A stretch of DNA of 64,000 nt from Pseudoxanthomonas sp. JBR18 (GCF_028198165.1 NZ_CP116339.1:1681001-1745000); one strand, 5' to 3'; positions 19,371 through 26,636 are shown, counted from the stretch's first letter. The notes: a model not told the origin generated them from the letters alone. Numbers and translations are program-made.

Positions 19371-19532
19371 TTGGCGCTCCCGGTTGCATCAACCCTCGCG
19401 CCGCCTGACACTTGGCTGGTCACCTTATCGGATGGTCAACGTGGCGAGCCCTGCATCGGACGCAGTACAAGACGATCTGCCTGTCGGCTCGCACGCCTCG
19501 ACGGCCATCTGCGTTGGGCCGTCCTGGCCTAA
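19371..19532 (+). CDS. cassette 21: 53-aa basic peptide, nine-copy family (copy 7)
   Basis: TTG start, 162 nt to the TAA in attC21. Core reads TWLVTLSDGQRGEPCIGR, with Lys replaced by Glu; C-terminus RLDGHLRWAVLA. Confidence 0.5.
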   Translation: MALPVASTLAPPDTWLVTLSDGQRGEPCIGRSTRRSACRLARLDGHLRWAVLA

Positions 19533-19586
19533 CAAGTCAATCAAGCCGAAGCCGCTTCGCGGCTCGGCTTATTTCCAGTGTTAGGC
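19527..19586 (+). repeat. attC21
   Basis: 60 bp, R'' GCCTAAC, R' GTTAGGC, alpha subtype. Closes cassette 21. Confidence 0.97.
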
Positions 19587-19605
19587 GTGTGGCGTCTTCC
19601 TTGGC

Positions 19606-19767
19606 ATGGCGTTCCCGCTTGCATCAGCAATTGCGCCGCCTGACACTTGGCAGGTCACCTCATCGGATGGTCAACGTGGCACGCCCTGCATCGGACGCAG
19701 TACAAGACAATCGCCGTGTCGGCTCGCGCGCCCTGTCGGCCATCCGCGTTGGGCCGTCCTGGCCTAA
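19606..19767 (+). CDS. cassette 22: 53-aa basic peptide, nine-copy family (copy 8)
   Basis: ATG start (MAFPLASAIAPP), 162 nt to the TAA in attC22. Core TWQVTSSDGQRGTPCIGR, C-terminus RPVGHPRWAVLA. Confidence 0.52.
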   Translation: MAFPLASAIAPPDTWQVTSSDGQRGTPCIGRSTRQSPCRLARPVGHPRWAVLA

Positions 19768-19821
19768 CAAGTCAATCAAGCCGAAACCGCTTCGCGGTTC
19801 GGCTTATTTCCAGCGTTAGGC
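19762..19821 (+). repeat. attC22
   Basis: 60 bp, R'' GCCTAAC, R' GTTAGGC, alpha subtype with a compensated stem (AAACCGC paired with GCGGTTC). Closes cassette 22. Confidence 0.97.
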
Positions 19822-19826
19822 GTCAG

Positions 19827-20045
19827 ATGACCGTTACCTCGAAACCATCGCCTTATCGTTGGAGAACCGCCTTAAGGCGGCGTTTGCCGTGGCTTCTGAT
19901 TGACCTAGGAGTCGCAGACAAAGGAGTGGATTGTGAGGCCGCGGGCGGGACCCATTCTTGGTACAACGTGGACGGCAAGAGCAGTGGGTGCTACCACTGC
20001 AAGGTCATCCGGACGGGGCGCCTGTGGGAGTCGGCTGATGCCTAA
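19827..20045 (+). CDS. cassette 23: small Cys/His protein of a recurrent cassette family
   Basis: A 72-aa protein. After a basic N-terminus (RWRTALRRRLPWLLIDLG) it has DCEAAGGTHSWYN and SSGCYHCKVIRTG, placing Cys, His, Cys, Cys so that a zinc site is possible. Proteins with the same WYN...CYHC pattern occur in many integron cassettes and have no known role. The ATG is five bases after the attC22 R' box; the stop overlaps attC23. Confidence 0.75.
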   Translation: MTVTSKPSPYRWRTALRRRLPWLLIDLGVADKGVDCEAAGGTHSWYNVDGKSSGCYHCKVIRTGRLWESADA

Positions 20046-20099
20046 CCAGTCAATCAAGCCGAAGCCGCTTCGCGGCTCGGCTTATTTCCAGCGTTAGGT
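20040..20099 (+). repeat. attC23
   Basis: 60 bp, R'' GCCTAAC, R' GTTAGGT (variant), alpha subtype. Closes cassette 23. Confidence 0.95.
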
Positions 20100-20106
20100 G
20101 CCAGGG

Positions 20107-20484
20107 ATGAGTTTCCGGCGGCTTTTAAATTTCGTTGCCATCCTTGTTGGCGGCACTCTTGCGGCAGTGGGTGTGCTGCTGCCGGCGATTGCTGCGTTCG
20201 GAGATGTTCGTCTTGGCCAGACAGGCTTGGCACTTAGCGGCATGGGGTTCCTGCTCGCAGCAGCCCCGGCTCTCGCGGCCCCCTTCTCGGCTCGCTTTGC
20301 AAAGCTGCTGCTTCTCTTAGCCGCGGCATGTTTGGCTGCTTTTGCCGTCCGGCTTACCTTCTGGCCGCAGGCTGGTGTAAGTCCGACGCCGCTGGTAAGG
20401 GTTGCTGTCGTAGCATTCGCTGTGTTGCTCGTTCTACGGGTGTTCTTGGGTCGGCGCGGTAAGAGCGCCGGCCTTGGCACCTAA
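20107..20484 (+). CDS. cassette 24: membrane protein
   Basis: A 125-aa protein with four hydrophobic segments (about 8-30, 38-55, 62-80, 95-113) and a basic C-terminus. No family recognised. The ATG at 20107 follows CCAGGG and the attC23 R' box by seven bases. Confidence 0.65.
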   Translation: MSFRRLLNFVAILVGGTLAAVGVLLPAIAAFGDVRLGQTGLALSGMGFLLAAAPALAAPFSARFAKLLLLLAAACLAAFAVRLTFWPQAGVSPTPLVRVAVVAFAVLLVLRVFLGRRGKSAGLGT

Positions 20485-20538
20485 CCATTCGTTCAAGCCG
20501 AACCCGCTTCGCGGGTCGGCTTAATTCAGGTGTTAGAA
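20479..20538 (+). repeat. attC24
   Basis: 60 bp, R'' ACCTAAC, R' GTTAGAA (variant), beta subtype. Closes cassette 24. Confidence 0.94.
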
Positions 20539-20542
20539 CTCA

Positions 20543-20833
20543 ATGGCCGGCTTACGGAAAATTGTTCTTCACTCGCTGCGAGGCTATCGCCCCGAGCTCG
20601 ACGGGATCGTGGCGCAATGGATGAAGGAGGATGTTGGCTATGTCGGCGTTGTAGGAGCTGACGCGGCAAGAATCGAAGACGCAATCGATGAGTTGTGCGT
20701 CGGAGACGGTTCCCATCCATACTTCATGCTCACAGCCTCCCATGGCGCAGACGAGTCCCTTCAAGATGCTGTCTTCCTTGCGGAGCAACTATCAGGCGAG
20801 CTCGCTGGCGATGTCCGCATCGTCGAGTTCTAA
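20543..20833 (+). CDS. cassette 25: small hypothetical protein
   Basis: A 96-aa soluble protein: VGYVGVVGADAARIEDAIDE, then GSHPYFMLTASHGADESLQD and a short strand VRIVEF at the end. The pattern resembles a cassette-borne DUF family I have seen but cannot name with certainty. The stop lies within the attC25 R'' box. Confidence 0.7.
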   Translation: MAGLRKIVLHSLRGYRPELDGIVAQWMKEDVGYVGVVGADAARIEDAIDELCVGDGSHPYFMLTASHGADESLQDAVFLAEQLSGELAGDVRIVEF

Positions 20834-20887
20834 CATTTCGTTCAAGGCGGACACGCTGACGCGCGCCGCTTAACTCCAGCGTTAGGC
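20828..20887 (+). repeat. attC25 (divergent)
   Basis: 60 bp, R'' TTCTAAC, R' GTTAGGC. The stem (GGCGGACACGCTGACGC region) matches neither the alpha nor the beta subtype, so this cassette probably came from another integron lineage. Closes cassette 25. Confidence 0.92.
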
Positions 20888-20906
20888 GTGTGGCTTCTTC
20901 CTTGGT

Positions 20907-21068
20907 ATGGCGCTCCCGCTTGCACCGGTCATCGCGCCGCCTGACGCTTGGCTGGTCACCTCAACGGATGGTCAATGTGGCAGGCCCCGCATCGGACGCA
21001 GCACAAGACGATCGTCGTGTCGGCTCGCAAGCGCAGCCGGCTACCCGCGTTGGGCCGTCCTGTCCTAA
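20907..21068 (+). CDS. cassette 26: 53-aa basic peptide, nine-copy family (copy 9)
   Basis: ATG start (MALPLAPVIAPP), 162 nt to the TAA in attC26. Core diverges slightly (WLVTSTDGQCGRPRIGR) and it ends RWAVLS. It lies farthest from intI and is the most diverged in the core. Confidence 0.5.
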   Translation: MALPLAPVIAPPDAWLVTSTDGQCGRPRIGRSTRRSSCRLASAAGYPRWAVLS

Positions 21069-21122
21069 CAAGTCAATCAAGCCGAAGCCGCTTCGCGGCT
21101 CGGCTTATTTCCAGTGTTAGCA
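21063..21122 (+). repeat. attC26
   Basis: 60 bp, R'' TCCTAAC, R' GTTAGCA (variant), alpha subtype. Closes cassette 26. Confidence 0.93.
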
Positions 21123-21125
21123 GTC

Positions 21126-21533
21126 ATGAAGATTTCGACAAGAATTGTTTTATTGGTTGTTCTTCTAGGGGTTCCTCAGCTGGCTTTGGCTTCCGATTTT
21201 AGGGGCGTACTTACACTATTCATATTTCTTCCATTGCTTGTTGTTGCAAACATCTTGGCGGGTGTGCTTATGCTTTCTCAGCGTTGCAGGATCTTCACTG
21301 CGTCGAGATGGATATCTATTCTATTATTTTTTCCATTTGCAGCATTATCGGCGGCGGTTTTCTTCGTTGACGCCATGCCCACCCTGCTCGACTGGAATAT
21401 GGCAGATCTAAGAGATCCAAATGATCACGCCATTGCCTTTGTTGTTGGATACTTTTTTCTTATTGCGTCCCTGTCAATTATGTCCGTCAAGCTGGCCAAA
21501 AGGCCCCGCAAGCTCAAGTCAGGTGACAGCTAA
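21126..21533 (+). CDS. cassette 27: membrane protein, AT-rich
   Basis: A 135-aa protein with a signal-like first helix (residues 5-23) and three more hydrophobic segments (about 28-50, 60-82, 102-122), ending in a Lys/Arg-rich tail. It is clearly lower in GC than its neighbours, in keeping with capture from another genome. No family recognised. The ATG is three bases after the attC26 R' box. Confidence 0.68.
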   Translation: MKISTRIVLLVVLLGVPQLALASDFRGVLTLFIFLPLLVVANILAGVLMLSQRCRIFTASRWISILLFFPFAALSAAVFFVDAMPTLLDWNMADLRDPNDHAIAFVVGYFFLIASLSIMSVKLAKRPRKLKSGDS

Positions 21534-21578
21534 CAATTCATTCAAGCCTATGCCCATTCGCGGCACGGCTTAATTCAG
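21528..21578 (+). repeat. attC27, truncated
   Basis: The left arm (CTAACAATTCATTCAAGCC) and part of the stem are present, but the right arm breaks off after TTAATTCAG, and the expected GTTAGGC near 21581 is absent. It marks the eroded far end of the array. Confidence 0.9.
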
Positions 21579-21589
21579 CGACTGTCTTC

Positions 21590-22040
21590 CGATGAGTGGT
21601 TAGCAGGCCATTGCGGTCTCTTGCGCTGGCTCGGCGCGAGGGGCGCTTTGACGATCTTCGATAGCTTGCGCATACATACAACCAGCGTAGCTTGGCCAGC
21701 TTTTGGCATTCCCGCGGTTGCTGAGGACACACCTTCATCTCGGGGGCCAGCCCACGGCCGAGATCTTGGGTCGTGTCCTCGCTTTTTTGATTCGCTCGAA
21801 GATGGTGGTAGCGAATGATGCCATCGCATATTCGGGGGAAATTCCCCGGCAGGTGCTGGTTGGAGCAATGGTGGCATTGCAGGGTTTCCCATCCTCGGTG
21901 GTGAACCTTGTGCAGCAAGTTGAAAGCGTTGCGGTCGAAGCACGCTCGACCTTCTGTCGGTCGCATCGCAGAAAGGATCCCGCGGCGGTTGACAAGGCTG
22001 CTCACTGTCAGCAATCTCTAAAGCACGGAGCGTAGAAACT
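21590..22040 (-). pseudogene. probable transposase remnant bordering the integron
   Basis: No intact gene. On the minus strand around 21630-21720 a frame reads MPKAGQATLVVCMRKLSKIV, similar to the C-terminal end of IS110-type transposases (normally a PxKxALVACMRKL pattern). The adjoining 250 bases hold protein-like stretches in different frames (for example ATTIFERIKKARTRPK) as expected for a frameshifted relic. No terminal inverted repeats or target duplication were found. Confidence 0.35.
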
Positions 22041-22054
22041 CCTCTCATAGCGGT

Positions 22055-22084
22055 ACCCACCTCCGAAAATCCGGTGGGTTTTTT
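22055..22084 (+). terminator. terminator-like hairpin in the leader of the XAC0095-type gene
   Basis: ACCCACC and GGTGGGT form a stem (inner CCG/CGG pairs around AAAAT) followed directly by six T residues. It sits 170 bases upstream of the gene, so it could end a leader transcript (attenuator) or close the upstream remnant. Confidence 0.55.
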
Positions 22085-22254
22085 GTGCCTGCCTCGCGCA
22101 GGGACAAGCCGACGCGATGCCTGCGTCGGGAGGGCGGCCAATACAACACCCGCAAGGGGAATACGCCCGCCGTCTATGAGCGGTTTCTAACCTCCCGACT
22201 TCCCGTCCGCCGTTCATGGCGGGCGGTCACTTCATGGTGAAAGGAGAAGCGGCG
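22085..22254 (+). promoter_or_regulatory. structured leader upstream of the XAC0095-type gene
   Basis: A 170-base untranslated stretch with CAAGGGGAATACGCCCGCC, a TTTCTAACCTCCCGAC segment and a strong hairpin at 22203-22226 (CCGTCCGCC/GGCGGGCGG) just before the AAGGAGA ribosome site. I recall similar leaders in front of other XAC0095-type genes, but this is memory, not a search. Confidence 0.4.
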
Positions 22255-23022
22255 ATGACGGAACAGACGTTTGACGATCAAGATGCGGGCGACTTTCTGC
22301 GGGAGAACAGCGGGCTGTTGCTGAAGCAGGTCAGGAATCACATCCACTTTCTGGCGCGGCTGGCCCAGTCAAACGCCATGGGCGGGACCCAGGACGTGGC
22401 ACCGGACGTGGGCATGGCCGAGGTGTTGTCCTGCCTGGACCAGTTGTCTGAGCAGCTGGATTTGTTGCTCAAGGACGTGACCGCTTACGGGCGTAGGGGT
22501 CACCCACAGATGGCGGACCTTGCCGATGTCATTGCGGCGCACAGCGACGCTTCCGGAGAAGATGAGGAAGACGACGAAGAAGAAGCGTCATCGCCGGACC
22601 ACCCAGGGGATGAAGAACGCGATGACGTCCCCGCATCCCCTGCCCGCCATGACACCTACGCGCAGCGGCTGGTCTTCGGCGTGACCCTGGCGCAGATCGA
22701 CACGCTCCAACAGCTGATTGCGGGTATCAAGGCGTATGCCGATGCGGTGTTCGCCGATGGCATGGCGGACTTCGCACCCGGCACGTTGGCGACGTTGGGC
22801 AGCACGATCTTCGACCGGGCCAACGATGTGTCTGAGATCCTCAGGGAGATCAATGCGCAGTCGCTGCAGCAGGGTCGCGCGGGCTTTGCGGTGGAAGAGA
22901 CCGCGCCCGCCTACCTCGTCCAGGGGCGGGCCGGAAGAAGCCATTTGTCGCGCGGCACGCAAGCGTGGGAGATGCCGGTGACACCCGTGGCGCGACACAC
23001 CGATCCACTGCACCTGCACTGA
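22255..23022 (+). CDS. XAC0095-type family protein
   Basis: A 255-aa acidic soluble protein. The first 80 residues (GDFLRENSGLLLKQVRNHIH ... MAEVLSCLDQLSEQLDLLLKD) match the xanthomonad XAC0095-like family of unknown function. A highly acidic linker (about 100-130) separates it from a second helical repeat (RLVFGVTLAQIDTLQQLIAG ... IFDRANDVSEILREI), so the protein looks like a duplicated domain joined by a charged hinge. AAGGAGA is positioned well for the ATG at 22255. It follows the integron end and has its own leader. Confidence 0.7.
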   Translation: MTEQTFDDQDAGDFLRENSGLLLKQVRNHIHFLARLAQSNAMGGTQDVAPDVGMAEVLSCLDQLSEQLDLLLKDVTAYGRRGHPQMADLADVIAAHSDASGEDEEDDEEEASSPDHPGDEERDDVPASPARHDTYAQRLVFGVTLAQIDTLQQLIAGIKAYADAVFADGMADFAPGTLATLGSTIFDRANDVSEILREINAQSLQQGRAGFAVEETAPAYLVQGRAGRSHLSRGTQAWEMPVTPVARHTDPLHLH

Positions 23023-23404
23023 GCGAGTGGCGAACGAGGACAGCCGATCTCGTTAATGATGCGGACCAGCGGCGGTCTCTGGGACGCCGCTGGTACGTCG
23101 CCCCAGGGTGAACGTCATCCCCGTCATATCCATGTGCGCGGTGGGCGTTCCCATTGGCTTCGGGCTCGAACTTGCAGCCGTCATCGCCGACTGGCTGCCG
23201 CGGGTGCCCCATCAATGGACGCGCGGTCACCGCCGTGGCGATGGGGCGACATTGTGGATTCCACACCGGGCCCGCTCGCACATGCGAGCGGCCGTACGGT
23301 CCGGCGCTTATGCGGACCTGCGCGCAATAAACTAGGGCGCTGATTCACACGTAGCGACCGACCACGCCGTCTTGGCTTGGGCGCCAGGCGCCAGGAGAAG
23401 TGTC
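23023..23404. other. intergenic stretch, possible small ORF
   Basis: About 380 bases. A GTG-started frame at 23108-23335 (75 aa, MNVIPVISMCAVGVPIGF) opens with a hydrophobic segment but then turns Arg-rich and has no ribosome site, so I do not call it a gene. Confidence 0.25.
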
Positions 23405-23794
23405 ATGGCAGGTGCGGCATCGGGGGGTATACGGATCTTGCTTCGCCTTGAGGGGCTCTGCGTCTTCGTCGTCAGCCTGCTGGCCTATGCAAGGTATGGC
23501 GGGACTTGGGGAGCATTTGGCCTGTGCCTTCTCGCGCCGGACCTGTCCTTGTTTGGCTATCTGGCCGGACCCAAGGTTGGTGCCATGGCCTACAACGTCG
23601 CGCACTCCCTGATCGGCGCGCTGGCGACGCTGGCGGCGGGAATCATGCTGTCCGCGCCCCTGGCCGTCATCGCCGGCATCATCTGGGTGGCCCACATCGG
23701 CCTCGACCGCGCGCTAGGGTATGGTCTGAAATATTCGAATGGATTTGGAGTGACCCACTTGGGTCTGATCGGGCGTACGCGGGTTGACGCCTGA
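23405..23794 (+). CDS. DUF4260 family membrane protein
   Basis: A 129-aa inner-membrane protein matching DUF4260: LLRLEGLCVFVVSLLAYARYG, LLAPDLSLFGYLAGPKVGA, YNVAHSLIGALATLAAG, IWVAHIGLDRALGYGLKY and a closing FGVTHLGLIGR. Four hydrophobic segments alternate with conserved polar motifs containing Asp and His. The function is unknown. CCAGGAGAAG precedes the ATG. Right after its stop codon comes a 37-base attC-like sequence, which suggests the gene was once an integron cassette. Confidence 0.85.
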   Translation: MAGAASGGIRILLRLEGLCVFVVSLLAYARYGGTWGAFGLCLLAPDLSLFGYLAGPKVGAMAYNVAHSLIGALATLAAGIMLSAPLAVIAGIIWVAHIGLDRALGYGLKYSNGFGVTHLGLIGRTRVDA

Positions 23795-23829
23795 ACTTCA
23801 GTCAAGCCGAAGTCGATTCGTGGCTCGGC
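23788..23829 (+). repeat. decayed attC-like site
   Basis: GCCTGAAC (the R'' GCCTAAC with one extra base), then TTCAGTCAAGCCGAAGTCGA and TTCGTGGCTCGGCT align with the left arm, stem and start of the right arm of the array's attC sites. The R' box is missing. It lies about 2.2 kb beyond the last cassette. Confidence 0.6.
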
Positions 23830-23953
23830 TGGGTGGGGAGCCGGGATTGAGGAGGTGAAGGTCCAGCGTTCGCAATCGTCCAGGTCTGATGCGTTACCCA
23901 CGCTCGCGCCCAGTGCCAAGTCGCGTCAAAAAGCATTGCAGTAGACTGAAAGC

Positions 23954-24406
23954 ATGCAACGCGACGCGCTTTCCCTGTCCCAGTACATCGTCTATCGCAA
24001 CGGGGTCCCTGCGGGCGCGCGCGGCGGTCTGCGGAACATGTTTCATCGCGCGTTTGGTGCCGCGACGTTTGCGGGTTTCTGGCGGCACTGGAACCCCATC
24101 TTTGGCTATGTGCTGGGCCGTTACATCTACTCGCCGCTGCAGCGTGTTGTGCCAAGGCCGCTGGCGCTCATCCTGACGTTCGTGGTCTGTGGCGCGGTCC
24201 ATGACCTGGTGACCATGGCGGTGCGTGGAGCGCCAGCGTTCTTCTTCGTCCCCTGGTTTGTTCTGCTGGGCACTGGCGTCGTGCTCGGACGCGCCGTTGG
24301 GCTGGATCTTTCAGGGCGGCCGTGGGTCGCAAGGGCCGCGGCCAACCTCGCCTATGTGCTGGCCTGCTTGGCCATCACGCTCGCTGGGGAGTGCTTCATC
24401 TGGTAG
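23954..24406 (+). CDS. MBOAT-like small membrane protein
   Basis: A 150-aa protein with the C-terminal part of a membrane-bound O-acyltransferase pattern: FAGFWRHWNPIFGYVLGRYI, then PRPLALILTFVVCGAVHDL, where the His matches the MBOAT active-site histidine. Four hydrophobic segments follow. Full MBOAT enzymes are about three times longer, so this is either a short family branch or a relic of a larger gene; no upstream fragment is visible. Confidence 0.65.
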   Translation: MQRDALSLSQYIVYRNGVPAGARGGLRNMFHRAFGAATFAGFWRHWNPIFGYVLGRYIYSPLQRVVPRPLALILTFVVCGAVHDLVTMAVRGAPAFFFVPWFVLLGTGVVLGRAVGLDLSGRPWVARAAANLAYVLACLAITLAGECFIW

Positions 24407-24575
24407 GGCTGCGCCCCGCTCGTCCCCTCAATCCTGGGCCGGGCTTCGGCTTGCTCCCGTCAGCGTCAGCCAGAGCGGACCAGGCCCGACGCGCCGCAGT
24501 CCTGAAGCGATCGTTCGCGGCGCGACAGCAACTCGTGCTTATCAATCGACGCTGTGGCTCGCGCGCGAGGTCTTC

Positions 24576-24743
24576 ATGGAGCAAACGCGCCACGCGCTGC
24601 TGCGCCTTTGGTACGCCTGGATGGCGCTGCCTGGTGGCCTCGCGATGAACGCGGGCCGTGTGCCCGGTGCGCCGGATTTGCACGCCATCGCCGGCTGCGG
24701 CACAGTGCGCGGCCTTTTCGCGCAGGCACGGCGGGCGTCATGA
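24576..24743 (+). CDS. possible small ORF overlapping yegD start
   Basis: ATG at 24576 to TGA at 24741-24743 gives 55 aa (MEQTRHALLRLWYAWMALPG and onward). Its stop overlaps the yegD ATG (ATGA), the arrangement of translational coupling, but there is no known relative. The preceding 170 bases after the MBOAT-like gene show nothing recognisable. Confidence 0.3.
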   Translation: MEQTRHALLRLWYAWMALPGGLAMNAGRVPGAPDLHAIAGCGTVRGLFAQARRAS

Positions 24744-26101
24744 AGCTCGGCATCGATTTCGGCACCAGCAATTCAGCGGCAGCAGCGGTCGTGGAGGGCG
24801 CGGTCGTGCCGGTGCTGTTCGGTGAGCAGGGGCAGTTCAAGACCTCGGTGTATTTCCCCGAGGTGATGCAGGAGCTGGATCAGTTCCAGCTCACCGCCGC
24901 GCAGGAATACGAGCTGCAGCAGCTGATCGAAGTCGGGCGGCGTGACGCGCTGGCCGCCGGCCAGGACCGCGGCGAAGACGCGTTGCGCCGCGACGCGCTG
25001 CGCGCGGTGCGGCGCGAATGGATGGAAGACCAGATGCGCCAACCGCGCAGTTCGGCCGCGCTGCTGCAGAATGCGGTCTATGGCGACGACGCGCTGGACG
25101 CCTATTTCGCCGAAGGCCAGGGCCACCTGGTGCAGAGCCCCAAGTCGATGCTGGGTTACGACCTGCATCCACGCGCGCGGCAGACCATCACCGGCATCGC
25201 CACCCACATCCTGGAGCACATCCGGCTCACCGCGCAGCGCCAGTTCGGCCAGCCGGTGCGCGCGGCCACGCTAGGGCGGCCGGTGCAGTTCCGCAGCTCG
25301 CTGGGCGAGGCCGGCAACGGCCAGGCGCTGGAGATCCTGCGCGAGGCAGCGCTGGCGGCGGGCTTCGATGCGATCGACTTTCTGGAAGAGCCCTCGGCTG
25401 CGGCGATGGGCCACCACGCCGCCAGTCCGACGCGCCACGAAGTCGTGGTGGTGGATATCGGCGGCGGCACCAGCGACATCGCCCACGCCGATGTCGGCGG
25501 CGCGCAGGCTCCGCAGGTGCGTCGCGCGTGGGGCGTGGCGCGTGGTGGCACCGATGTGGACCTGGCGCTGAGCCTGGCCGGCTTCATGCCGCTGTTCGGG
25601 CGCGGGCTCACGCGCGTGCCCAACCATCACTACACCGATGCGGCGACCATGCACGACCAGACCCGGCAGCGGGACTTCGCCCGCGCCCGCTTTGGCGAAC
25701 GCGTGCCGCAGCCGTTCCGCGACCGGCTGCAAGCGCTGCAAGACACCGGCAACACCGCGCGCCTGTCGCGCAGCGTGGAGCGCAGCAAGATCGCGCTGAG
25801 CGCGGCCGACGCGCATGTCGACGCGTTGGAGTACATCGAACCTGGCCTGGCGGTGTCGCTGCAGGCCGCGGGCCTGGCGAGCGCGGCCGGCGGATTCGTA
25901 GGCGAGCTGCGGGCGCTGCTGGCGCAGGTGGCGGCCGACATCGGCCATGCCCCGGACGCGGTGTTCCTCACCGGCGGCATGTCGCGCGCGCCTTACGTGC
26001 GCCAAGTGGCGGCCGAGGCCTTCCCCAGCGCGCGGCTGGTGCACGGCGATCCGTCCTTCGGCGTGGTCCAGGGCCTGGCCCTGGCCGCGGCACAGGGCTA
26101 A
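24740..26101 (+). CDS. yegD: Hsp70-family chaperone YegD-type
   Basis: A 453-aa Hsp70/actin-fold ATPase without the full substrate-binding domain. Phosphate-1 loop GIDFGTSNSAAA (4-15), connect/phosphate-2 segment EVVVVDIGGGTSDIAHADVG, a family-specific FDAIDFLEEPSAAAMG and adenosine motif AVFLTGGMSRAPYVR are all present. Length matches YegD. The ATG at 24740 begins the conserved MKLGIDFGTSNS. The client proteins are unknown. Confidence 0.88.
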   Translation: MKLGIDFGTSNSAAAAVVEGAVVPVLFGEQGQFKTSVYFPEVMQELDQFQLTAAQEYELQQLIEVGRRDALAAGQDRGEDALRRDALRAVRREWMEDQMRQPRSSAALLQNAVYGDDALDAYFAEGQGHLVQSPKSMLGYDLHPRARQTITGIATHILEHIRLTAQRQFGQPVRAATLGRPVQFRSSLGEAGNGQALEILREAALAAGFDAIDFLEEPSAAAMGHHAASPTRHEVVVVDIGGGTSDIAHADVGGAQAPQVRRAWGVARGGTDVDLALSLAGFMPLFGRGLTRVPNHHYTDAATMHDQTRQRDFARARFGERVPQPFRDRLQALQDTGNTARLSRSVERSKIALSAADAHVDALEYIEPGLAVSLQAAGLASAAGGFVGELRALLAQVAADIGHAPDAVFLTGGMSRAPYVRQVAAEAFPSARLVHGDPSFGVVQGLALAAAQG

Positions 26102-26147
26102 AGCGCGGTCAGCGCTGGCTCGGCAGCGCGGGCAACAGCGTCGGCGA

Positions 26148-26636
26148 TCAGGCGCGCGGTGCGTTCAACGTCAGGGGGTAGCCGGAGAACGGTTTGACCT
26201 CGTCCATCAGGAAGTGGGAGACGATCTTCTCCACGCCGTAGTCGCCGCCCAGCAGGGCGCGGGCGATGTCCTTCCAGTGGTGCACGTCGTGCACGATCAC
26301 CCGCAGCAGGTAGTCGTAGGACCCGGAGACGCGGCTGGCCTCGACCACCTCGGGCATCTCAAGGATGCGGCGGTCGAACTCGGTGAACTCGTCCAGGGCG
26401 TGCTGCTTGAAGCTCACCTGCGCCAGCACGATGGTCGCCGAGCGGATCCGGTCCACCGCGACATGGGCGCGGTAGCTGCGGATCAGGCCGCGTTGCTCCA
26501 GCGCCCGCACCCGCGCCAGACACGCGCTGGGCGACAGCGCGACCCGGTCGGCCAGGGCCTGGTTGGTGATCCGTGCATCCTGCTGCAGCACGTCGAGGAT
26601 CTTCAGGTCGGTGCGATCGGGCAATTTGGCTGACAT
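26148..26636 (-). CDS. Lrp/AsnC family transcriptional regulator
   Basis: A 162-aa AsnC/Lrp protein: TDLKILDVLQQDARITNQAL opens the HTH, LSPSACLARVRALEQRGLI is the recognition region, and the C-terminal RAM domain contains VSGSYDYLLRVIVHDVHHW. The ATG at 26636 fits the family start. It is divergent from the TonB receptor-permease-peptidase operon, and the shared spacer holds two AT-rich palindromes, so it most likely controls that operon in response to an amino acid or peptide breakdown product. That link is inferred from position. Confidence 0.88.
   Translation of the reverse strand: MSAKLPDRTDLKILDVLQQDARITNQALADRVALSPSACLARVRALEQRGLIRSYRAHVAVDRIRSATIVLAQVSFKQHALDEFTEFDRRILEMPEVVEASRVSGSYDYLLRVIVHDVHHWKDIARALLGGDYGVEKIVSHFLMDEVKPFSGYPLTLNAPRA

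Larger units (their letters stand above)
11083..21578. mobile_element. chromosomal integron: intI plus a 27-cassette array
   Basis: A full-length integron integrase on the minus strand, an attI region (to 12257) and 27 cassettes read on the plus strand. Twenty-six complete attC sites are each exactly 60 bp from R'' to R', and a 27th lacks its R' half. Eighteen cassettes carry distinct genes; nine are copies of one 235-bp cassette family. The cassette DNA is visibly less GC-rich than its surroundings. Every cassette gene I could assign points the same way, towards the attC that closes it. The integrase has all catalytic residues and two cassettes are identical, so the system is probably still active or was until recently. 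Confidence 0.97.

Noticed and set aside
12319..19819. Longer plus-strand frames of 60-135 codons through the nine-copy cassettes, often fused to the next gene
   Set aside because: Third-position changes in the 162-nt frame become nonsynonymous in these frames, and they run through attC into neighbouring cassettes, so they are shadows of repeated DNA.
12434..21578. Regular 60-bp repeats resembling a CRISPR array
   Set aside because: Repeats have R''/R' boxes and a hairpin core, spacers are 175-560 bp and contain genes, and an integron integrase is adjacent; these are attC sites.
23108..23335. GTG-started 75-codon frame before the DUF4260 gene
   Set aside because: No ribosome site, Arg-rich second half and no family.
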